DNA of 47,168 nt from an uncultured Thermomicrobia bacterium (GTDB lineage: Bacteria > Chloroflexota > Chloroflexia > Thermomicrobiales > JALYUS01), in assembly GCA_937968015.1 (NCBI GenBank), contig CALBSO010000089.1:1-47168 (forward strand). The letters run 5' to 3'. The position numbers were made by a program, and so were the translations under genes. The notes beneath the pieces are model-generated. The model ran no database searches, was not told the origin of the DNA, and was given only the letters and a program-made list of their open reading frames with translations. Below, piece after piece: positions 25,003-32,536 of the stretch; position 1 is the first letter of the stretch, and each line of letters opens with the position of its first letter.

Positions 25003-25406
25003 GCGCTGCGCTCCGTTTCTTTCCGTGCCGGTGTACGGTGGCCGATGTGTTCCGCGCCGACCGCGAGCAGCGCGCGCACATGGTCGTCATCAAGCGCGTA
25101 CCAGACGAGTTTCCCCTCCCGCCGCGCCCGCACGAGACCGAGCGCGCGGAGCAATCGCAGTTGGTGCGAGACAGCGGACTGCGTCATACCGAGCGCCGCC
25201 GCGAGATCGCAGACGCAGAGAGGCCCGGCGGCCAGCGCCGCCAGCAGCCGCACGCGCGTTGGATCGCCGAGCGCACCGAAGAGCGCGGCGAGATCGCTCG
25301 CCGCTTCCGCGCCGGGCAATGCCGCCCGCGCCCGCCACACACCTTCCGGGTGGACATGGTCAATATCGCAGGTGTCGAGATCGGAGAGGAGGGGAATGGA
25401 TCGCAT
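24999..25406 (-). CDS. ArsR/SmtB-family metal-sensing repressor
   Basis: A 135-residue winged-helix repressor that should release DNA when zinc or cadmium binds. The alpha-3 site shows LCVCDLA (C64, C66, D67), the recognition helix is TQSAVSHQLRLLRALGLV, and the alpha-5 site shows DDDHVRALLAVGAEHIGH (D107, H109, H120, H123). The N-terminal C13 with nearby His could complete a CadC-like site. Both sensory sites seem present. It is first in the operon with the ATPase and CDF genes and lies just downstream of a palindromic operator. Confidence 0.92.
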   Translation of the reverse strand: MRSIPLLSDLDTCDIDHVHPEGVWRARAALPGAEAASDLAALFGALGDPTRVRLLAALAAGPLCVCDLAAALGMTQSAVSHQLRLLRALGLVRARREGKLVWYALDDDHVRALLAVGAEHIGHRTPARKETERSA

Positions 25407-25417
25407 GCTGGCCTCGG

Positions 25418-25471
25418 TTCATACATATGAATATCTGTTCATATGTTCGCATGATTGTCGTTTCCTGTCAA
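25418..25471 (-). promoter_or_regulatory. Promoter and SmtB-type operator of the metal-resistance operon
   Basis: The perfect inverted repeat ATATGAA-6-TTCATAT (25425-25444) matches the TGAA...TTCA core of SmtB/CzrA operators. A second overlapping palindrome TTCATACATATGAA is at 25418-25431. The minus-strand promoter has TTGACA (25471-25466), 17 bp and an extended -10 (TGC-GAACAT, 25448-25443). The operator therefore covers the -10 and start region, fitting direct repression. Confidence 0.8.
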
Positions 25472-25662
25472 GCATGTCGTCGCACGAACCAGAATGAGAT
25501 CATTCGCGCAGCACCACCCGAGCGGCGGGTACTTTATGCCCAGTTGAAAGATGAAAAGGCGGTGTTCTTATCCAATTCAGCAACCGTACAGGATGAGGCG
25601 CGTATATGAAACTGGTGTGATGGTCGGAAGGAAAGACCATCCGCGAGATTTCTTCAGGAGGA

Positions 25663-26592
25663 ATGATGTCTGTACAAACGCCCGTGACACTACTCACGCC
25701 TGCGGGACGCCATAAACTGATCGAAGACGGCTTCTACGCGAACTACCTCGCGTACTTCCGCAAGGCTGAAGATACGCGGCGTTGGAAACTCCACAAAGAC
25801 ATCCCGTGGGAACTCTGCAAGCCGGATGTACCGGAGGATGTCGCGATCATGGTCGAAGGATACTTCGCCGTCGAGAGTTATCTCCCCGATTTCGTCACCG
25901 AAGCGATGCAGATGGTCCGCCGCTCGCGCGGGCGGGCATGGTTCCAGGCGAACTGGGGCTACGAGGAATCGAAGCACGCCATGGCGTGGGAGACATGGCT
26001 CGTTACCTCCGGCAAGCGCACGCAGGCGCGGATGGATGAGTACGCGGACTACCTTTCCGAAAAGCAGTGGACGCTCCCATACGACACGCCGCGCCGCATG
26101 ATTATCTATCAGATGATCCAGGAGCGCGCGACCTACCTCAACTACCACAACCTCGCCGCCCGCGCCGATTTGGAAGGCGACAAGGCGCTTGCTACCGCCC
26201 TACGTATTATCGCGGTGGATGAGATCGCCCATCACGGTTTCTTTTATAAGGGCGTGCAACTCTACCTGACCTACGACACCGCGAACACGCTCGACGATAT
26301 CGCCCACGTCCTGAAGTCGTTCGCGATGCCCGCGCGCAATTTCCTCTGGAACTGGAATGAGTTCGAGGATGTCGTCGCAAAGGCCGGCATCTACGGCGCG
26401 CGCGAGCACATCCGCGATGTGCAGAACCCGATCCTCAATGCGCTCGGCTACGACAACCGCCGCGATCTGGAACGTGCCGCGCTCCGCATGCGCATCGCCC
26501 CGGACAGCATCGGCCCGCAGGACATCCCCGCCTGGGCCAAAGAAGCCGCCGACCGCCCCGCCGATGCGCTCGTCGCCTATGCAGGGGATTAG
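25663..26592 (+). CDS. Acyl-ACP desaturase-type diiron protein
   Basis: A 309-residue soluble ferritin-like diiron enzyme of the stearoyl-ACP desaturase family (fatty_acid_desaturase_2), inserting a double bond in an acyl-ACP chain. All expected iron ligands are visible: E71, E102 and H105 (EESKH), E154, E187 and H190 (DEIAHH). Start ATGATG at 25663 behind AGGAGG. A 5' hairpin GATGGTC/GACCATC lies at 25619-25641 in the leader. The gene stands alone; mycobacterial DesA-type proteins are the nearest familiar relatives. An aurF-like N-oxygenase is less likely. Confidence 0.88.
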   Translation: MMSVQTPVTLLTPAGRHKLIEDGFYANYLAYFRKAEDTRRWKLHKDIPWELCKPDVPEDVAIMVEGYFAVESYLPDFVTEAMQMVRRSRGRAWFQANWGYEESKHAMAWETWLVTSGKRTQARMDEYADYLSEKQWTLPYDTPRRMIIYQMIQERATYLNYHNLAARADLEGDKALATALRIIAVDEIAHHGFFYKGVQLYLTYDTANTLDDIAHVLKSFAMPARNFLWNWNEFEDVVAKAGIYGAREHIRDVQNPILNALGYDNRRDLERAALRMRIAPDSIGPQDIPAWAKEAADRPADALVAYAGD

Positions 26593-26689
26593 GACGAAGG
26601 GCTAAGGACTGAGTGGTGGCTCAGGCTTCCCAGCCTGCGTTCTTTCTTTTGGCGCCGAACGCCGATGGACGATTCGCGCGTGCAGGCGA

Positions 26690-27133
26690 TCAGCCGCCTG
26701 CTTTGCCGTAGTCGGCGGTAAGCCAGCGCTCGGGGCGCATCCGGATCAGGACATCGCCGTCGCCCGTGGCATTCGCCGCGTTCTGCGCGATGTAGCGATC
26801 GCCCCCCTCCACACCGAGATACCGACGCGCCATCGGGCGCGTGTCACGCTCGCGATCCGCTGATTCAATCGCAACCACCGGACCCTCGACCGCAACATAC
26901 TTATAGGGCGGAGCCTCATCCTGGACACAGAGACTGAAGCCGCCTGCCCGCGCAAGAAGTGCCGCTTTCCGCGATCCTCTCCCGGTGATGATCGTCACCT
27001 CTTCGCCCGGTGTATAAGCGTACCAGATCGGCACCGTCAGTGGCGCGCGCTCCCCTTGCGCGATGCTGATCACCCCTACATGCAGCGCGGTTAAGAACGC
27101 CTCGCGCTCGCTTTTGGTCATCGTAAACGACAT
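26690..27133 (-). CDS. Pyridoxamine 5'-phosphate oxidase-like FMN/F420-binding protein
   Basis: A 147-residue split-barrel protein (REAFLTALHVGVISIAQGERAPLTVPIWYAY, then VTIITGRGSRKAALLARAGGFSLCVQDEAPPYKYVAVEGPV). This pattern is typical of small PNPOx-like flavin or F420-dependent proteins. The family includes haem-degrading, F420-reducing and unknown members, so the reaction is open. Start at 27133 behind GGAGGG. It is divergent from the S9 peptidase gene with about 150 bp between. Confidence 0.85.
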   Translation of the reverse strand: MSFTMTKSEREAFLTALHVGVISIAQGERAPLTVPIWYAYTPGEEVTIITGRGSRKAALLARAGGFSLCVQDEAPPYKYVAVEGPVVAIESADRERDTRPMARRYLGVEGGDRYIAQNAANATGDGDVLIRMRPERWLTADYGKAGG

Positions 27134-27286
27134 CTACACCCTCCAATGACTCGCTATGCCACCGTGAAAAATTCTCAAAGGCGGTTGCCGCACCTTCTGA
27201 TTCCTCTACTATACTAACCCGCGACGCGACGGCGGCAGCGAGCGACGACACACCGCACGCCGGTGCAGCAGGAGGGGAAGCAACCG

Positions 27287-29296
27287 ATGGCGAGCGCGAC
27301 AACGACACGGCGGCCCGTACGGCCAGACGATCTGTTCAATCTGACCTTCATTGGCGATGTGGCGATCAGCCCGGATGGCGGGGTGATTTGCTACGTCCAG
27401 ACGCGGATGGATCGCGAGACGAACGAGTACCGGAGCGACCTCTGGACAATCCTCACGACGGGCAGCGTGGGCGACACCGCCCGCTTCACGAGTGAGCCGC
27501 GCACCGTCGGGCAGCCGCGCTGGTCGCCGGACGGGCGATGGCTCGCCTTCCTCTCGGATCGGGATGGCAAGGGCAAGCGGCACCTCTGGGTGATTCCAAC
27601 CGCCGGGATCGGTGGCGAGGCGCGCCGCCTGACGAGCGGCGACCTGCCGGTCAGCAACTATGCGTGGGCGCCGGACAGCACGCGGCTCGCCTTCGTGCGC
27701 GGCGAGAAGCTCGCGCCGACCCCACCGAACCCGGAATCAACGGGCCGCGTCACCGACGACGTGCTGACGATCACGCACATCCGCAACAAGGCGGACGGGC
27801 GCGGCTTCATCTATGACCGCCGCAATCACCTCTGGACAGTCACGCTCGATGGCACGGAAACGCGCCTCACCGAGGGCGACCACGACAATATCTCACCTGC
27901 CTGGTCGCCGGACGGTACGGAGATCGTCTTCGTCTCCAAGCGGATGGCGGATGCCGACTTCACGAATGCGACCGAACTCTACGTCATCCCTGCGACGGGC
28001 GGCGAGGCGCGCCGCCTGCCGACGCCGGAAGGGCCGATAGACGCACCCGCGTGGTCGCCGGACGGCACGCGGATCGCCTTCGTTGGCAGCGGGCGGGCAA
28101 ATGTCGCTGGGGCGGTCAGCCGCCTCTGGGTCATCCCGGCGGCTGGCGGCGCGGCGCGCGACCTGACGCCGACGCTCGACCTGAACATCGGCCTCGATGT
28201 CTCCAGCGACAGCCGCGCCGGACTGACCGCCAGTCGTCCGGTCTGGTCGCCAGAGAGCGACGCGCTCTTCTTCCTCGCCTCAACACGCGGCACGACGCCA
28301 CTCTGGCGCGTCGCCCTCGATGGCGGCGAACCCGAACGCGTCGTGGACGGCGTGCAGCAAGTGCAATCCTTCGCCTTCTCGCGCGGCGGCGGGACGCTGG
28401 CCCTCAACCTCGGCGCCAGCCTCAACCCCGGCGATGTCCATGTCCGCACCGACCCTGGCACGGAATCACGACGGCTAACGGACGCGAACGGCGACTTCTT
28501 CGCCACAGTTGCACTCGTCGCGCCGGAAGCCTTCACCTACGAAGGCGCGGAAGGGTGGGAGATTCAGGGCTGGCTGATGCCGCCCGTCGGACGGAAGGGT
28601 GGCGAGAAACATCCGCTCGTCCTCGAAATCCACGGCGGGCCGCATACGGCGTACGGGGATATGTTCTTCTTCGAGTTCCAACTACTCGCCGCGCAAGGGC
28701 ACGGCATCCTCTTCATCAATCCGCGCGGCAGCACGAGCTACGGTGAGCGGTTCACGATGGCCTCCAACGACGACTGGGGCGGCAATGATTACCGCGATCT
28801 GATGCGCGGCGTAGACGCGGCAATCGCCCGCGCATCCTGGATTGACGAGGCGCGCCTCGGCGTGACGGGCGGCTCCTTCGGCGGCTACATGACGAACTGG
28901 GTGATCACGCAGACGGACCGGTTCAAGGCGGCGGTGGCGCAACGCTCGATCTGCAACATGATCTCCAAGTGGGGCGTCTCGGACATCGGCTACCACGGCA
29001 ACGACCTGCAATGGGGCGGCCCGCCGTGGGAAAACCGCCAATTCTACCTCGACCGCTCGCCACTGACGCACGTCACGAACGTCGTCACGCCGCTCTTACT
29101 CATCCACTCCGAGCGCGATCTGCGTTGCCCAATCGAGCAGGCGGAGCAGTTCTTCACTGCCTTGAAGTATCTGCGGCGCGAAGTCGCACTCGTCCGCTTC
29201 CCGGACGAGGGGCACGAACTCTCGCGTAGCGGTCAGCCGTTGCACCGCCTCGAACGCCTGGAGCGGATCACCGGCTGGTTCCGCGATCACCTGTAG
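27287..29296 (+). CDS. S9-family prolyl oligopeptidase / acylaminoacyl-peptidase
   Basis: A 669-residue serine peptidase with an N-terminal beta-propeller of TolB/WD-like blades (repeated W-S-P-D-G motifs such as PAWSPDGTEIVF and PAWSPDGTRIAF). A C-terminal alpha/beta-hydrolase follows from about residue 410. The catalytic triad is S530 in GGSFGGYMT, D611 in HSERDLRCP and H643 in DEGHELSRSG. No signal peptide, so cytosolic peptide turnover is likely. ATG 27287 follows GGAGGGG. The gene ends at a shared terminator facing the RRM gene. Confidence 0.92.
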   Translation: MASATTTRRPVRPDDLFNLTFIGDVAISPDGGVICYVQTRMDRETNEYRSDLWTILTTGSVGDTARFTSEPRTVGQPRWSPDGRWLAFLSDRDGKGKRHLWVIPTAGIGGEARRLTSGDLPVSNYAWAPDSTRLAFVRGEKLAPTPPNPESTGRVTDDVLTITHIRNKADGRGFIYDRRNHLWTVTLDGTETRLTEGDHDNISPAWSPDGTEIVFVSKRMADADFTNATELYVIPATGGEARRLPTPEGPIDAPAWSPDGTRIAFVGSGRANVAGAVSRLWVIPAAGGAARDLTPTLDLNIGLDVSSDSRAGLTASRPVWSPESDALFFLASTRGTTPLWRVALDGGEPERVVDGVQQVQSFAFSRGGGTLALNLGASLNPGDVHVRTDPGTESRRLTDANGDFFATVALVAPEAFTYEGAEGWEIQGWLMPPVGRKGGEKHPLVLEIHGGPHTAYGDMFFFEFQLLAAQGHGILFINPRGSTSYGERFTMASNDDWGGNDYRDLMRGVDAAIARASWIDEARLGVTGGSFGGYMTNWVITQTDRFKAAVAQRSICNMISKWGVSDIGYHGNDLQWGGPPWENRQFYLDRSPLTHVTNVVTPLLLIHSERDLRCPIEQAEQFFTALKYLRREVALVRFPDEGHELSRSGQPLHRLERLERITGWFRDHL

Positions 29297-29306
29297 CCGC
29301 ACAAAG

Positions 29307-29341
29307 AAAGCGACGGGAGCCAAGTGGCCCCCGTCGCTTTT
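29307..29341. terminator. Terminator between convergent S9 peptidase and RRM genes
   Basis: GCGACGGGAGCC/GGCCCCCGTCGC form a long GC-rich stem (29310-29337) with a 4-nt loop, followed by TTTT on the plus strand and preceded by AAAG, so it may serve both directions, best in the plus direction. Confidence 0.75.
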
Positions 29342-29360
29342 CATTGCTGGCTGTGCCGGT

Positions 29361-29696
29361 TTAGTAGTCCCGGCTGCCGCCACGGTCCCGGCCGTAGCCG
29401 CCGCCACCGCCGCCGCCACGGTAGCCACCACCGCCACCCGTACGCTCTTCGCGCGGGCGGGCTTCGTTGACGACGAGCGAGCGCCCGCCGAACTGGTAGC
29501 CATTGAACTTCGTGATCGCCTCGGACGCCGAAGCGTCGTCCGCCATATCAACGAAAGCAAAGCCCTTGCTCTGCCCCGTCTCCCGATCCATGATGAGACG
29601 CACGGTGCTCACTTCACCGACTTCGGTGAAGAGCTCACGCACCGCCGACTCCGTCGTGGTGTAGGGGAGACCACCAACATACAAACTCTTGGCCAC
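29361..29696 (-). CDS. RNA-recognition-motif protein with Gly-rich tail
   Basis: A 111-residue single-RRM protein like cyanobacterial Rbp and other bacterial cold-inducible RNA-binding proteins. RNP2 is LYVGGL at the start and RNP1 is KGFAFVDM at about 41-48. The tail after about residue 82 is Gly/Arg/Tyr repeats ending GGSRDY. The GTG at 29696 gives the standard short beginning (V-A-K-S-L-Y-V-G-G-L) with GAAGGA upstream; the frame extends to an ATG at 29762 that would add an unusual charged leader. Confidence 0.9.
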   Translation of the reverse strand: MAKSLYVGGLPYTTTESAVRELFTEVGEVSTVRLIMDRETGQSKGFAFVDMADDASASEAITKFNGYQFGGRSLVVNEARPREERTGGGGGYRGGGGGGGYGRDRGGSRDY

Positions 29697-29792
29697 TGCC
29701 TTGTCCTTCTCGCTCGCTGGTCGGAACCTCGCTCGCGGATTTTCGTCTCGCGGCTGATCCATACCAGCGGTTCTGCGAAGACGCACATTGCT

Positions 29793-29801
29793 AGTATAGC
29801 A
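29793..29801 (-). promoter_or_regulatory. Extended -10 promoter of the RRM gene
   Basis: The minus strand reads TGC-TATACT, an extended -10 without a clear -35. It would give a 5' leader of about 90 nt, as is common for cold-responsive RNA-binding protein genes. Confidence 0.5.
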
Positions 29802-29870
29802 CATGGCACAATGGCGTGCCGCAACACGCGTTTCCGATCGGGCGGCGCGCCTTTACGGCTCAATCGGTTG

Positions 29871-30359
29871 TCAGTACACGAACGGGATGAGTTTCCTGAC
29901 GGAGCGGCGATAGGCGGGATAGGTGGGAAATTTCTCGGTCAGCCACGCTTCTTCTCGGCGGGCTTTGGCATCGAAGAAGGCAAAGAAGAAGACGCCGAGC
30001 AGCGCGCGCGTCCGGTTGCCGGTCAGGAAGCCCGCGCCGAGCGTCGTGAGGATCGCCCCGCTATAGATCGGGTGGCGCACGATGCCATAGACGCCCTCCT
30101 GAACGAGCGTCGCATCGTCCTTCGGGTGTGGGAGCGGCGTCAGATTATCGCCGAGGTCGCGAAAAGCCGCCACGTTCAGTCCGACACCCGCAAGCACGAG
30201 CGGCACCCCGGTAATCCTACCCAGCCGCCGCCATCTCGGCGACCATGCCAACCCCTTCTTCGGCGCAATCACCGCCGCAACATACAGCGCCCCCTGCGCC
30301 ACCACCCACCATTCTCCCCGCTCCCCAAACCGACGCGCCGGAGTCATCTCGTCGTTCAT
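29871..30359 (-). CDS. ICMT/PEMT-type membrane methyltransferase
   Basis: A 162-residue multi-helix membrane protein of the isoprenylcysteine carboxyl methyltransferase/phospholipid methyltransferase group. Helices lie at about 20-33, 45-64 and 105-135. The family SAM-binding signature is the GVYGIVRHPIYSGAIL segment (about 90-105) plus a late EEAWLTEKFPTYPAYRRSVRKLIPF. Bacterial members mostly lack known substrates. AGGAGC lies upstream of ATG 30359. It follows the dpp genes in the same direction after about 70 bp of repeat-like DNA. Confidence 0.88.
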   Translation of the reverse strand: MNDEMTPARRFGERGEWWVVAQGALYVAAVIAPKKGLAWSPRWRRLGRITGVPLVLAGVGLNVAAFRDLGDNLTPLPHPKDDATLVQEGVYGIVRHPIYSGAILTTLGAGFLTGNRTRALLGVFFFAFFDAKARREEAWLTEKFPTYPAYRRSVRKLIPFVY

Positions 30360-30431
30360 TCTTTTCGTGCTCCTCCGTGTTCTTGTTCTTCCGGGTGCTC
30401 TCTGGGCAGTATTCGTGGTGCAAATTCCCCG

Positions 30432-31313
30432 TCATCGCAGCCGGGGATCGAGTGCGTCGCGGATGCCGTCGCCAAGCAAGTTGAAGCCAAGGACCGTGAT
30501 CGCGATCGCGACACCGGGAAAAATCGAGACCCACGGCGCGGTTTCGAGGAAACCGTAACTACTGTTGAGCATCGAACCCCACGATGGCGCGGGCGGGCGG
30601 TTGCCCAGCCCAAGATAGGCCAGCGACGCCTCCGCGAGCACCGCGTAGGCGAAGGTCAGCGACGAATGGACGATCAGCGGCGGCGTGACATTCGGGAAAA
30701 CATGCCACGCGAGGATGCGCCCGGTCGGCACGCCGACGGAGGTCGCCGCCTCGATGTACGGTGTCTGCCGCACGGAGAGCACCGAGCCGCGCACGATCCG
30801 CATAAAGGCGGGGATGCTCGTAACGGCAATGGCGATGAAGACATTGCGGAGCGAGTTACCGAGCACCGCAACGAGCGAGATGGCGAGCAGGAGGCTGGGG
30901 AAGACGTTGAGCACGTCCATCACCAACGTGAGCGACGTATCGAGCCAGCCGCCCCAATATCCCGCGACGAGGCCGAGGACGACGCCGAACAACCCGGCCA
31001 GGGCGACGCTGATTACGCCCACTTCAAAGGAGATCCACGCGCCGTGCAGGAGCCGGCTGAGAATGTCTCGCCCGAACTCGTCCTGCCCGAGCCAGTGGGC
31101 GTGGCTGGGCCGCGCAAACCGCTCGCGGATCGTCTGTTTCAGCGGGTCGTACGGCGAGACCTTCGGCCCGATCACGGCGAGCACGAGGAAGAAGCCGACG
31201 ATCACGACCCCGGCCATCGCCAATTTCTGCCGCCGCAGCGCGGACCACGCCCGCCGCCGTCGCGGCTCCGGCACTGCCTGCAACGGCAGCGCGACCGCCC
31301 CCTCACCTTGCAC
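30432..31313 (-). CDS. dppC: Peptide/nickel-type ABC transporter permease (DppC/OppC)
   Basis: One of the two permeases of a family-5 peptide importer. About 293 residues: the OppC N-terminal region (LRRQKLAMAGVVIVGFFLVLAVIGPKVSPYDP), then HWLGQDEFGRDILSRLLHGAWISF, then five further helices. The EAA loop that docks the ATPase is EAATSVGVPTGRILAWHVFPN. The longer frame begins inside a repeat arm, so I place the start at GTG 31313 behind GGGGG. Order dppA-dppB-dppC on the minus strand; no ATPase gene follows. Confidence 0.9.
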   Translation of the reverse strand: MQGEGAVALPLQAVPEPRRRRAWSALRRQKLAMAGVVIVGFFLVLAVIGPKVSPYDPLKQTIRERFARPSHAHWLGQDEFGRDILSRLLHGAWISFEVGVISVALAGLFGVVLGLVAGYWGGWLDTSLTLVMDVLNVFPSLLLAISLVAVLGNSLRNVFIAIAVTSIPAFMRIVRGSVLSVRQTPYIEAATSVGVPTGRILAWHVFPNVTPPLIVHSSLTFAYAVLAEASLAYLGLGNRPPAPSWGSMLNSSYGFLETAPWVSIFPGVAIAITVLGFNLLGDGIRDALDPRLR

Positions 31314-31341
31314 AGCCAACCCCCATGTACTGATCGAAACA

Positions 31342-31461
31342 TGAACCACAGAGACACAGAGACGGCCCTGAGAAGAGAGAGCCTATCAGGTATGGTATTT
31401 CTCGCATCTCTATCCTTCTCTTTCTCTTCTCCGTGTCCTCTGTGTCCCCTGTGGTTCAAAC
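31342..31461. repeat. Dispersed AACCACAGAG-type inverted repeat
   Basis: TGAACCACAGAGACACAGAG at 31342-31361 faces an imperfect complementary arm at 31433-31461 (TGTGTCCCCTGTGGTTCA at its end). Purine- and pyrimidine-rich runs between them also pair. It sits between dppB and dppC and probably belongs in their transcript. A degenerate relative lies at 30360-30420. Confidence 0.65.
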
Positions 31462-31469
31462 ATTTTCCG

Positions 31470-32420
31470 CTAACTGACGCGGATGCGCGGGTCAATGATG
31501 GCGTAGAGGATGTCCACGGTTAGGCTGATGAGGACGGAGATGACCGCGATCACTAGCACGGTCCCTTGCACGATGGCGTAATCGCGGTTCTGGATGGCGT
31601 CGAGCGTCAGGCGGCCGATGCCGGGCAGGGCGAAAATCTGCTCGATGATGAAGACGCCACCGAGCAAACGTGCGATCTGGATGCCGAGCACGGTGATGAT
31701 CGGGATGAGGGCATTGCGGAGCACATGGCGATTGAGGACGATCGCCTCCCGCAACCCCTTCGCCCGTGCCACCCGGACATGATCCTGCCCAAGCATCTCC
31801 AGCACCGCCGAGCGCGTCTGGCGCATGATCACCGTCGCGAGTGGCGCGCCGAGGGCGATGGCGGGCAGGATCATGTGCTTGAGGTTGCTCCCGGCGTCCT
31901 CGGTGAATGGGACGTACTGGATCGGCGGGAGCCAGTGCAATTTGAGCGAGAAGATCAGGACGAGCAGCGTTGCCAGCCAGAAATTCGGCATCGAGACGCC
32001 GACGAGCGTCGTCAGCGTGGCGAGGTAATCCATCCAACTGTTCCGGCGCACGGCGGCGATGATGCCGAAGAGCATCGCCGGGATACTCCCGAAGATCGCT
32101 GCCAGGAGCGTCAACTCGAATGTCACCGGCGCTCTGAGCCGCAGTTCGTCGGTGATCGCGCGGCCGCTGCGCAGCGACTTGCCGAGATCGCCATGCACGA
32201 CATGATCCGCCCACTTGAGGTACTGCACGGGCAGCGGCGCATCCAGCCCATATGAGTGACGCAGTTCCGCCCTCTGCTCAACGGTCATACGCTGATCAAC
32301 GCCAATGAGCAATTCCAGCGCGTCACCGGGCAAGAGATGAACGAGCAGGAACGTGACGATGGACACACCGATCAGCACCGGCACGAGCAGCGCCAACCGC
32401 CGCGTGATGTACCTCCCCAT
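31470..32420 (-). CDS. dppB: Peptide/nickel-type ABC transporter permease (DppB/OppB)
   Basis: A 316-residue permease starting MGRYITRRLALLVPVLIGVSIVTFLLVHLLPGD, a classic DppB beginning. It has six helices and the ATPase-docking EAA loop VRVARAKGLREAIVLNRHVLRNALIPI, then GGVFIIEQIFALPGIGRL. ATG 32420 fits family length. It lies between dppA (gap occupied by the GTAGGGGCA repeat) and dppC. Confidence 0.92.
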   Translation of the reverse strand: MGRYITRRLALLVPVLIGVSIVTFLLVHLLPGDALELLIGVDQRMTVEQRAELRHSYGLDAPLPVQYLKWADHVVHGDLGKSLRSGRAITDELRLRAPVTFELTLLAAIFGSIPAMLFGIIAAVRRNSWMDYLATLTTLVGVSMPNFWLATLLVLIFSLKLHWLPPIQYVPFTEDAGSNLKHMILPAIALGAPLATVIMRQTRSAVLEMLGQDHVRVARAKGLREAIVLNRHVLRNALIPIITVLGIQIARLLGGVFIIEQIFALPGIGRLTLDAIQNRDYAIVQGTVLVIAVISVLISLTVDILYAIIDPRIRVS

Positions 32421-32452
32421 GCGTCGCTGCGCTTTCCGTGGGATCATCCCCG

Positions 32453-32531
32453 CGTAGGGGCAACCCCCCGTGATTGCCCGGAGACTCGGTCGCTGACCGA
32501 TGCTGGGCAGGCACGGGGGCCTACCCCTACG
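32453..32531. repeat. Dispersed inverted repeat, GTAGGGGCA family, copy 2
   Basis: Arms 32453-32479 and 32505-32531 are inverted copies (22 of 27 matches), beginning CGTAGGGGCAACCCCCCGTG. The arms resemble those at 4040-4133. It fills the dppA-dppB gap, where the RNA hairpin could reduce downstream permease expression relative to the binding protein. Confidence 0.7.
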
Positions 32532-32536
32532 ACCAT

